The translations under genes were made by a program, and so were the position numbers. The notes under the pieces were generated by a model, which searched no databases, was not told the DNA's origin, and saw only the letters and a program-made list of their open reading frames with translations. Positions 6,636 through 12,045 of a DNA stretch of 12,045 nucleotides are shown piece after piece. The DNA lies in contig DROK01000082.1 in assembly GCA_011321895.1 (NCBI GenBank), forward strand, positions 1 through 12,045, in the 5' to 3' direction. The stretch is from Thermodesulfatator atlanticus (GTDB lineage: Bacteria; Desulfobacterota; Thermodesulfobacteria; Thermodesulfobacteriales; Thermodesulfatatoraceae). The stretch's first letter is position 1, and each line of letters opens with the position of its first letter.

Positions 6636-7475
6636 TTGGTTGCCGAACTAAATATAAGCACTGAGACGCGGGAAAAAGTCCTTTCCTTTCATCCCTTAGT
6701 GAAGGGACATTTTAATGTCTGGGCCTTTTCCGCGGTGGACGAAAGGCTCTTTGCCTGTTTGGCCCAGGTTAAAGGGGTGATCTTTCCCCAGGTGTTTCCC
6801 GAGGTCCTTTACCGTCTGGCCCTGGCCAGGGGGCTTAAAACCTTTCCGGAATACCGGGTCCGTTTTGATTTTCCCGGAAAACACGGCCAGGTGTTATTGT
6901 TCAGGCTGCTTGACCTGCCCCACCCTAAAACGATCTTCGTCCCCAAACTGGCTGCCTTTGGCGCACATCCCGGGGCTTTGCCCCTGGCCTTACCGGAATT
7001 TCCTTTCGTGGTGAAAACCCTTGATGAACACGAAGGGCAAGGGGTCTTTTTGGTGACCGGGAAGGAGACATGGGAGACGGCGTCTGCCTACCTCAAGGCC
7101 CGGGAGAGGGAAGGGCGCTTTGGTTTTTTGATTCAGGAATATTTACCGGGGCGTTACGACGCACGGGTGGTGCTCATCGGACGGGAAAGGCTGGTTTTTT
7201 GGCGGGAAAAGAAGGGTTTTAAAGGAAACCTGGCCCAGGAGGGGCGTCTGGTTCCCTGTCCGGATAAAGTTTTGGAGGAAAGGGCCCTTGCTCTGGCAGA
7301 AGCGCTGGCGCAAAAGACCGGGCTTAATCTGGCGGCGGTGGATTTCCTGGTTTCCGATAAGGGGCTTTTTTTAAACGAGATCAACTACGTTTTTGGCCGC
7401 CGCTCTTTGGGAGGAAGCTTTGAAGCGCTCTTTTTTAAGGCGGTAAAGGAATTTTTGGCGGTCATTTCACCGTAG
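6636..7475 (+). CDS. ATP-grasp ligase of unknown substrate (RimK-like)
   Basis: A 279-residue ATP-grasp protein. Visible elements are the N-terminal pre-grasp region (1-110), the ATP-binding strand FVVKTL (124-129, K127) followed by the Gly loop EGQGVFLV (133-140), and IQEYLPGRYDARVVLIG (166-182). The metal-binding D236 and N247/E248/N250 lie in VDFL...LFLNEIN. Such enzymes join a carboxylate to an amine using ATP; no signature identifies the substrate. The start is TTG at 6636, supported by GGAGAA (6625-6630) five bases upstream; no ATG is available nearby. It is divergent from IPCT/DIPPS with only 24 bases between starts, and it overlaps the histidine kinase 3' end by 14 bases. Confidence 0.75.
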   Translation: MVAELNISTETREKVLSFHPLVKGHFNVWAFSAVDERLFACLAQVKGVIFPQVFPEVLYRLALARGLKTFPEYRVRFDFPGKHGQVLLFRLLDLPHPKTIFVPKLAAFGAHPGALPLALPEFPFVVKTLDEHEGQGVFLVTGKETWETASAYLKAREREGRFGFLIQEYLPGRYDARVVLIGRERLVFWREKKGFKGNLAQEGRLVPCPDKVLEERALALAEALAQKTGLNLAAVDFLVSDKGLFLNEINYVFGRRSLGGSFEALFFKAVKEFLAVISP

Positions 7476-8469
7476 GGAACCACACTTCAAAGCGGCTACC
7501 CACCCCTTCTTGGGAAGAGACCTTTATTTTGCCTCCAGCCTCTTCGACAAAGCGTTTGACCATGCTCAAGCCCAAACCGGAGCCCTCTTCTTTAGTGGTA
7601 AAGTAAGGGTCAAAAATTTTCTTTATCACTTCGCTTTGGATGCCCACTCCGTCGTCTTCAACGGTTAAGACTACAAAACCTTCTTCTTGACGGGTCTTTA
7701 TGGAAATTTTTCCTTTTCCTTGGACCGCCTGTAAGGCGTTTAAAAAGATGTTCAGGACAATTTGTTCGACCATGGCCCGGTTAAATTGGATCATGCCGAT
7801 GGCGGGCTCGATCTCAAGTTTTAATTTTACGTGGGCAGGGCATAAGGCCCTTATGATGGGCAAAAGGTCTTTGAGTACCTGGCTCAAGTTCAAAAGCTCT
7901 TTTTCTTTCCTGGTGTTTCCCAGGCCACAGAGTTTCTGGGCGAAGAAGGAGATCTTGTTCAGGATTTCTGTAAGCTTCTGGTAGCGTCTCTGAAGCTGTG
8001 GTTTGTCCCTGGCCAGGAGGGAAAGGATTTGCAGTTCTCCCAGGGCAGCGGTGAGCATGTTTTTGATATCGTGACTCAGCCCGGCGGCCAGCTGGCCTAT
8101 AATCTCGTAGGTGTGGTAAAGGAGGTCCTTTTCCAGGGAAGAGTCCCGGGGTATTTCTACCGCGAGATGCCAAAGGGCTACCACTTCATCCTCTTTTTTT
8201 ATGGGGACCACGCTTACGTAAAAGTCTTTATCTAGGCCTTCGGCCCTCATGAAGGCTTTGACCGGGCGTTCTTCTTCAAGGGCCCGTACCGCGGGACAAC
8301 CGGCAGGGGGGTCCTGGCGCCCGTGGATTATCTCGTAACAATAGGCGGTTTCCTCAGGCAAAGTTAGGGTATGGTTGTGCCAAAGAATACGGAGGTCTGG
8401 AGCCAGTAAGAAGATATACTCCGGCAGATAGGACCACATTTCTTTAGAGGGCCAGCTTTTGTCTTCCAT
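7462..8469 (-). CDS. Soluble PAS-domain sensor histidine kinase (NtrB-like)
   Basis: A 335-residue cytoplasmic sensor kinase without membrane segments. The PAS-like domain (about 10-108) has two conserved-looking cysteines, C44 in CYEIIHGR and C58 in GCP. HisKA has the phospho-acceptor H133 in LSHDIKN. HATPase_c shows the N box NIFLNALQAV (240-249), G1 DDGVGI (272-277), F box FDPYFTTK (286-293) and G2 GSGLGLSM (296-303). No response regulator lies in the window, so it is an orphan here. It is the last gene of the gcvH-like/fabD transcript, 24 bases after fabD. The start is uncertain because no clear Shine-Dalgarno precedes the ATG. The signal is unknown; redox or metal sensing through the cysteines is a guess. 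Confidence 0.9.
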   Translation of the reverse strand: MEDKSWPSKEMWSYLPEYIFLLAPDLRILWHNHTLTLPEETAYCYEIIHGRQDPPAGCPAVRALEEERPVKAFMRAEGLDKDFYVSVVPIKKEDEVVALWHLAVEIPRDSSLEKDLLYHTYEIIGQLAAGLSHDIKNMLTAALGELQILSLLARDKPQLQRRYQKLTEILNKISFFAQKLCGLGNTRKEKELLNLSQVLKDLLPIIRALCPAHVKLKLEIEPAIGMIQFNRAMVEQIVLNIFLNALQAVQGKGKISIKTRQEEGFVVLTVEDDGVGIQSEVIKKIFDPYFTTKEEGSGLGLSMVKRFVEEAGGKIKVSSQEGVGSRFEVWFPTVK

Positions 8470-8493
8470 ACTTGTAATTTTTCGGAAGAGGAC

Positions 8494-9414
8494 CTAAAAA
8501 ACTTGACTTTCTAGAGTTTTAGGGTCCTCAATAGTGATGAGGCGGACCTTTCCCGGAAGGATCTTTTTGACCAGCCCGGTCAGCACGTTTCTCGGGCCCA
8601 CTTCCACGAATTCCCGCCCGCCAAAGGCGTAAATATTTTGGATTTCTTCCACCCAGCGTACCGGGCTCTCTATTTGCTGCCCCATCAATTCTTTGATGCG
8701 TTCCGGGTCTTCTTCTTTTTCCGCGGAGACGTTGGAGAAGAAATGCTTTTTAGGGGCTGAAAAGGGGATGTCTTTTAAGAAGGTTTTAAATGCTTGGGCA
8801 GCTTCTTTCATTAAAGGGCTGTGGTAGCCTCCGCTTACTTTTAGTTTGACCACCCTTTTGGCCCCGGCTTTTTTGGCCAGTTCCGCCGCATGGGCCGTGG
8901 CCTCCGTTTCGCCGGTGATCACCAGCTGTTCCGGGGTATTGTGGTTGGCCAGGGCTACCAGGCCTTTTACCTGCGCCTGGGCGACGATTTCTTCTAGCTT
9001 GGCCCGGTCAAGGCCGATGACGGCGTACATGGCCCCGGGGTATTTTTGGGCCGCCTCTTCCATAAGTTCCCCGCGTTTAAGTACCAGGCGGAAGGTGTCT
9101 TCCAGACTGATAATCCCGGCGGCGAAAAGGGCACTGTATTCCCCCAGGCTGTGGCCACAGACGATCTCTGGCTCAAACCCCTTTTCTTGTAAGGCTGAAA
9201 AGACAGCCAGGTTGACGGCGGTGAGCGCAGGCTGGAGATAGAGGGTGCGGGTCAATTCTTCAAGGGGTCCTTCAAAACACAATTTCCTGACGGGGAGGCC
9301 CGTGATCTCTTCGGCGACCTCAAATACCCTGCGGGCCGCTTCAGAGACGGCGAAAACGCTTTGGCCCATCCCTACGTATTGTGAGCCCTGCCCGGGAAAC
9401 ATAAAGACCCGCAT
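8494..9414 (-). CDS. fabD: Malonyl-CoA:ACP transacylase
   Basis: A 306-residue cytoplasmic enzyme of fatty acid synthesis that moves malonyl from CoA to the acyl carrier protein. FPGQGSQ (6-12) is the N-terminal signature. The nucleophile is S89 in GHSLGE (87-92). R114 in KRGELM binds the malonyl carboxylate, and H198 in GGYHSPLM is the catalytic His; the usual residues before it are GPFH. ANHNTPEQLVITG (156-168) is also typical. The ATG is preceded by AGAGGA, which lies within the end of the upstream GcvH-like gene, two bases apart. Other fab genes are not adjacent, unlike the common fabH-fabD-fabG cluster. Confidence 0.95.
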   Translation of the reverse strand: MRVFMFPGQGSQYVGMGQSVFAVSEAARRVFEVAEEITGLPVRKLCFEGPLEELTRTLYLQPALTAVNLAVFSALQEKGFEPEIVCGHSLGEYSALFAAGIISLEDTFRLVLKRGELMEEAAQKYPGAMYAVIGLDRAKLEEIVAQAQVKGLVALANHNTPEQLVITGETEATAHAAELAKKAGAKRVVKLKVSGGYHSPLMKEAAQAFKTFLKDIPFSAPKKHFFSNVSAEKEEDPERIKELMGQQIESPVRWVEEIQNIYAFGGREFVEVGPRNVLTGLVKKILPGKVRLITIEDPKTLESQVF

Positions 9415-9416
9415 TT

Positions 9417-9848
9417 TTATTCCTCTTCTTCGAATTCGAATTCTTCTTCCTCAAGGGGTATTTCTTCGCTTGAGGCCACTTCTTCGTATTCGTCCGCGGT
9501 CAGGAGTTCTTCTAGCTCCTCCGGGTCAGAGAGTCTCACCTTGACAATCCAGCCTTCGTCATACGGGTCGTCATTGATAATGTCCGGGGCGTCAAGCAGG
9601 TCTTCGTTGATTTCTATCACCTCGCCTGAGACCGGGGCTACCAGGTCAAAGACCCCCTGGGCAGACTCCACGCTGCCGAATACTTCGTCTTTGATCAGTT
9701 CGTCGCCTTCGTCCGGAAGCTCGATATCAATAATTTCTCCCAGTTTCAATTGGCCCAGGTCCGTCAGGCCGATGAGGACGGAATTGCCCCTCTTTTTCTT
9801 CACCCAAAGATGATTTTCGGAATAAAGCCGGTCCTCTGGTATGCGCAT
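9417..9848 (-). CDS. GcvH-like (biotin/lipoyl-fold) protein lacking the lipoyl lysine, with acidic tail
   Basis: A 143-residue relative of glycine cleavage H protein. HLWVK (13-17), the ITDLGQ-like LTDLGQLKLGEIIDIELP (28-45) and FGSVES (57-62) followed by DLVAPVSGEVIEIN (68-81) match the family closely. The lysine that normally receives lipoate (ESVKA) is replaced by Q64, codon CAG (plus-strand bases 9657-9659). The C-terminus, about residues 108-143, is extremely acidic and ends in EEEEFEFEEEE; classical H proteins are near 127 aa and lack it. The start at 9848 is set by GGAGGTGA five bases upstream. An ATG nine codons earlier lacks such support. No P, T or L protein genes of glycine cleavage are present. 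It precedes fabD in an operon. Function unknown. Confidence 0.85.
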   Translation of the reverse strand: MRIPEDRLYSENHLWVKKKRGNSVLIGLTDLGQLKLGEIIDIELPDEGDELIKDEVFGSVESAQGVFDLVAPVSGEVIEINEDLLDAPDIINDDPYDEGWIVKVRLSDPEELEELLTADEYEEVASSEEIPLEEEEFEFEEEE

Positions 9849-9876
9849 ACACTCACCTCCCTTGATAGCTACCACC

Positions 9877-9892
9877 GATTATCGGAATAATC
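9877..9892. promoter_or_regulatory. Perfect inverted repeat at the gcvH-like promoter (candidate operator)
   Basis: GATTAT-CGGA-ATAATC is a perfect 6+6 bp inverted repeat. It is nested with a second one, CCGAT-T-ATCGG (9875-9885). On the minus strand it covers the candidate -10 GATAAT of the GcvH-like gene, so a bound repressor would block transcription. The placement is suggestive; no regulator is identified. Confidence 0.35.
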
Positions 9893-9904
9893 TCCTTTTG
9901 ACAA
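9878..9904 (-). promoter_or_regulatory. Probable promoter of gcvH-like/fabD/kinase unit
   Basis: In the 102-base gap between moaA and the GcvH-like gene, the minus strand carries TTGTCA (one mismatch to the -35 consensus) and, 15 bases later, GATAAT (one mismatch to the -10). The spacer is a little short. It would let the downstream three genes be expressed apart from the Trm112-DUF4416-moaA unit. Confidence 0.4.
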
Positions 9905-9950
9905 GAGAGAAATTGCTTTTTGTTCCAAGTTAAGCCGACTATCTTTCGGT

Positions 9951-10916
9951 TCAACCACCGATGCGCCGCATGAGACGCTTGGGCTGGTGGTTGACCAGGC
10001 GGGAGGAGGGTTTAATAGCCAGGGCCTGGGAAAAGGCCCTTTTGAGCTCTTCTTCCCCGGCCTGGCGGACGATGGGTTTGAGGTCGATTTCCTGGTCGGA
10101 AAAGAGACAGGGCCTCAGCTTGCCTTCCGGGGTTATCCTTAAGCGGTTACACCGGTGACAGAAATGTTCGCTCATGGCGGTAATGAGCCCTATTTTTCCC
10201 CTGGCCTTGGGCAGGACGTAGGTTTTGGCTGGTCCGCCACCGTAGGAGGAAACAGGTTTGAGCTCGCCTAAGGCCTCCAAACGCCTTTTGATTTCCGCCG
10301 CCGGCAGGAACGCCTTATCTTCCCAGGGAGCCCCTTCTCCCACGGGCATAAATTCGATAAAGCGGACCTCTACCGGCATTTCCAGGCTCAGGAGGGCCAG
10401 GGCCTCTATTTCGTCGTCATTGTATCCTTTTAAGACCACCGTATTGATCTTGACCGGGGAAAGCCCTGCTTTTAACGCCGCTTCGATACCTTGAAGGACA
10501 CGATGGAGGTAGGGTTTGCCGCACAAAGTGGCGTATCTCTCCGGCCTTAAGGTGTCCAGACTTATGTTGACCCGTTTGAGCCCGGCCTTTTTGAGTTCGG
10601 CGGCGGTCTCAGCCAAAAGGACCCCGTTGGTGGTAAGGGAAAGGTCCCGCAGCCCTGGCAGCCGCGCCACCTCACTTACAAAAGCCACCAGACCTTTGCG
10701 GACCAGGGGTTCTCCGCCGGTTAAACGGATCTTTTCTACGCCCAGGTCAAGGGCCACCCGGATAATCTTTAAAAATTCTTCGTAGGAAAGAATTTCTTCC
10801 GGGGGCAGCCAGGAAAAGGTATCTTTGGCACTGCAATAAAAACAGCGCAGGTTGCAGCGGTCTGTGACCGAAACCCGAAGATAGGTTATGTGGCGTCCGA
10901 AAGAATCACGTAACAT
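9951..10916 (-). CDS. moaA: GTP 3',8-cyclase (molybdenum cofactor biosynthesis)
   Basis: Radical SAM enzyme of 321 aa that converts GTP to 3',8-cyclo-7,8-dihydro-GTP, the first step of molybdopterin synthesis, in the cytoplasm. The SAM cluster motif CNLRCFYC gives C21/C25/C28. The second, GTP-binding cluster is CHRC-x13-C, C253/C256/C270. LTGGEPLVR (about 64-72) is the SAM-binding strand, and the C-terminal GlyGly (RRIGG) essential for MoaA activity is present. The start overlaps the DUF4416 3' end by 11 bases with only a weak ribosome binding site, so coupling is likely. No other moa genes are in the window. It implies use of a molybdenum or tungsten pterin enzyme. Confidence 0.96.
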   Translation of the reverse strand: MLRDSFGRHITYLRVSVTDRCNLRCFYCSAKDTFSWLPPEEILSYEEFLKIIRVALDLGVEKIRLTGGEPLVRKGLVAFVSEVARLPGLRDLSLTTNGVLLAETAAELKKAGLKRVNISLDTLRPERYATLCGKPYLHRVLQGIEAALKAGLSPVKINTVVLKGYNDDEIEALALLSLEMPVEVRFIEFMPVGEGAPWEDKAFLPAAEIKRRLEALGELKPVSSYGGGPAKTYVLPKARGKIGLITAMSEHFCHRCNRLRITPEGKLRPCLFSDQEIDLKPIVRQAGEEELKRAFSQALAIKPSSRLVNHQPKRLMRRIGG

Positions 10917-11436
10917 TTTTAAGTTTTTCCCGGTAGCGTTCTCTGGCTTTAAGAAAGATGGCCAAGGCCTCCGGGCTGGCGTAGTCGGGATAGGTCCAGG
11001 GAAGGGGCCTGAAAGCCCCCTTTTGGTAAAGGAGGGTGACCTCGGCGTAAACCCCGTCGCCTAGATAAATCCGATGGGAAAAATTCTTGAAAGTCACCAG
11101 TACGAGCCGTTCCAAAAGGAGATACCCCGGGTCGATGTTTACCAGCCTTTTGCCGGCGTGGCTTAAGCGTCTTTCAATCTTATAGGCCAGGTGTTTGACA
11201 GGGACAATTTTTGCCTGAGGGATGAGGTCTTTGAAAAAGACGAATTTCCGTTTTAAGTCCGGGCCAAATTCGGGTTCGTAATAATTGGTCTGGTCAAAGG
11301 GAAGAAGCGGGCTTTGAAAATCGCAGGGCCCAAGGCAGGTTTCCAGGGCCTTAATTGCCTCTTCGATGAAGTCTTCGCGGCCCGCAAAAACGCTAAAAAA
11401 GAGCTGGGCCGGTTTAGGCCTTTGAGGATGACTCAT
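10906..11436 (-). CDS. DUF4416 family protein
   Basis: A 176-residue protein that I assign to DUF4416, a family of unknown function found mainly in anaerobic and deltaproteobacterial-type genomes. Characteristic segments are the N-terminal KPAQLFFSVFAG, then DFQSPLLPFDQTNYYEPEFG and the strongly conserved VNIDPGYLLLERLVLVTFKNFSHRIYLGDGVYAEVTL in the second half. No signal peptide, membrane segment or catalytic motif can be named. It overlaps the Trm112-like gene by 23 bases and moaA by 11 bases, so all three are certainly cotranscribed. The ribosome binding site (GAGGT) is rather distant. Confidence 0.82.
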   Translation of the reverse strand: MSHPQRPKPAQLFFSVFAGREDFIEEAIKALETCLGPCDFQSPLLPFDQTNYYEPEFGPDLKRKFVFFKDLIPQAKIVPVKHLAYKIERRLSHAGKRLVNIDPGYLLLERLVLVTFKNFSHRIYLGDGVYAEVTLLYQKGAFRPLPWTYPDYASPEALAIFLKARERYREKLKNVT

Positions 11437-11641
11437 CTTTTTGAAAAACCTCAGCCAGGGGTTTGGCCTCTTCAGGCAGCATGATAGGGATGCCGTCCCT
11501 TATTTCGTAAAGGAGGGCGCATTTCTGACACACCAGCCCGGAGAACTTTTCCTCCAATACCAGATCGCCCTTACACTTGGGGCAGGCCAAAACCGCCAGG
11601 AGCTCCTGGGGAATCAGGTTAACCAGCAGGCCGTCAATCAT
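11414..11641 (-). CDS. Trm112-like zinc-ribbon protein
   Basis: A 75-residue protein of the Trm112/UPF0434 (YcaR) family. Four cysteines in two CxxC pairs, C20/C23 (ACPKCKGDL) and C38/C41 (CQKC), form a zinc ribbon, followed by the typical YEIRDGIPIMLPEEA. In eukaryotes and archaea Trm112 activates several methyltransferases; the bacterial partners are not established. The start is well supported by GAGGAGGT seven bases before the ATG. The N-terminus is about ten residues longer than in short family members. It is first in the minus-strand operon with DUF4416 and moaA, and divergent from thrC. Confidence 0.88.
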   Translation of the reverse strand: MIDGLLVNLIPQELLAVLACPKCKGDLVLEEKFSGLVCQKCALLYEIRDGIPIMLPEEAKPLAEVFQKDESSSKA

Positions 11642-11661
11642 TTCCGTGACCTCCTCAAAGA

Positions 11662-11696
11662 TTTATACATGCAGGATTAGCTACACTTGTTAAGAT
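11662..11696. promoter_or_regulatory. Divergent promoter region between Trm112-like gene and thrC
   Basis: For thrC on the plus strand, an extended -10 TGTTAAGAT is present (TG at 11688-11689, TAAGAT at 11691-11696), with no good -35. For the Trm112-like gene, the minus strand has TATAAA (bases 11667-11662) directly preceded by TG, with TTAACA about 20 bases upstream, which is too far for a standard spacer. Both hexamers sit in the 80-base gap in a plausible position. Confidence 0.4.
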
Positions 11697-11721
11697 AAAA
11701 GCAATTCTTAAAGGAGGCAAA

Positions 11722-12045
11722 ATGAAATATATAAGCACCAGGGGAAAAATAGCGCCTATCTCTTTCAAAGAGACCGTCCTCATGGGGCTGGCTGAAGACG
11801 GGGGACTTATTTTGCCGGAAAGGATCCCGGTTATCCCCCGGGAGAGCTTAGAGAGCTGGGCGAGCCTCTCCTACCCGGAACTGGCCGTTGAAGTCTTCAG
11901 GCTGTTTGCCGATGATATCCCGGTAAGTGATTGGCGCCGTCTGGTGGCCCGGGCTTATGCCACCTTCAGGCATCCTGAGGTTTGCCCGGTGGTCAGGAAG
12001 GGCCCGGTCTATATTCTGGAACTCTTCCACGGGCCCACCTTGGCC
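11722..12045 (+). CDS. thrC: Threonine synthase, N-terminal part (cut by window end)
   Basis: The first 108 codons of threonine synthase, which converts O-phosphohomoserine to threonine with pyridoxal phosphate. The N-terminal domain is clear: MKYISTRGK, then FKETVLMGLAEDGGLILPE, the SYPELAVEVF segment, and finally ELFHGPTLA, the lead-in to the PLP-lysine motif, whose Lys lies beyond the window. The ATG is set by AAGGAGG (11711-11717). The long type with an N-terminal Thr_synth_N domain is indicated, as in proteobacteria and yeast. It is open to the edge without a stop. Confidence 0.93.
   Translation, partial: MKYISTRGKIAPISFKETVLMGLAEDGGLILPERIPVIPRESLESWASLSYPELAVEVFRLFADDIPVSDWRRLVARAYATFRHPEVCPVVRKGPVYILELFHGPTLA

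Noticed and set aside
9849..9875. Nine-codon longer start for the GcvH-like protein
   Set aside because: The extension contains the Shine-Dalgarno used by the ATG at 9848.
9898..9903. TTGACA on the plus strand in the moaA-gcvH gap
   Set aside because: It points away from the flanking minus-strand genes and has no plus-strand gene downstream.
1..12045. CRISPR arrays, insertion sequences, phage genes or tandem repeats
   Set aside because: None seen: no spaced direct repeats, transposase or integrase similarity, or terminal inverted repeats.

Overview
The window is a dense, roughly 55% GC bacterial chromosome segment of housekeeping and metabolic genes. Two markers point to an anaerobic thermophile: a four-subunit pyruvate:ferredoxin oxidoreductase (porGDAB) and a fused CTP:inositol-1-phosphate cytidylyltransferase / di-myo-inositol-phosphate-phosphate synthase, which makes a compatible solute typical of organisms growing at about 60 C or above. 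Together with the DUF4416 and Trm112-like genes they suggest a lineage such as the Thermodesulfobacteria. That placement is inference, with no 16S or marker tree behind it. I see no insertion sequence, phage gene, CRISPR array or tandem repeat block.

Layout. Positions 1-145 are a leader with a probable promoter for the por operon and possibly the first codons of a divergent gene running off the left edge. Positions 146-3120 (+) hold porG-porD-porA-porB, tightly coupled. Positions 3164-3239 (+) are tRNA-Gly(GCC) with encoded CCA and its own promoter starting directly after porB. Positions 3244-4008 (-) are a DUF72 protein, divergent from dtd-prmA (4055-5313, +), which act in tRNA proofreading and ribosomal protein methylation. 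Positions 5310-6611 (-) encode the bifunctional inositol-phosphate enzyme, convergent with prmA with interlocked stop codons and divergent from an unassigned ATP-grasp ligase (6636-7475, +).

Positions 7462-11641 (-) are a long co-directional block, read right to left: Trm112-like Zn protein, DUF4416, moaA, then a 102-base gap with a promoter and inverted repeat, a GcvH-like protein, fabD and a soluble PAS histidine kinase with no response regulator nearby. Positions 11722-12045 (+) are the 5' part of threonine synthase, divergent from the Trm112-like gene.

How they fit. Por links pyruvate and acetyl-CoA to ferredoxin, FabD loads malonyl groups for fatty acid synthesis, MoaA starts molybdenum cofactor synthesis and ThrC ends threonine synthesis. 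The most unusual item is the GcvH-like protein: it keeps the H-protein fold signature but has Gln in place of the lipoyl-accepting Lys, plus an extended Glu-rich tail. It probably cannot carry lipoate and may have a non-canonical job. I found no clear multi-gene novel system. The lysine-less GcvH, the inverted repeat at its promoter and the orphan kinase at the end of the same transcript are the best leads.
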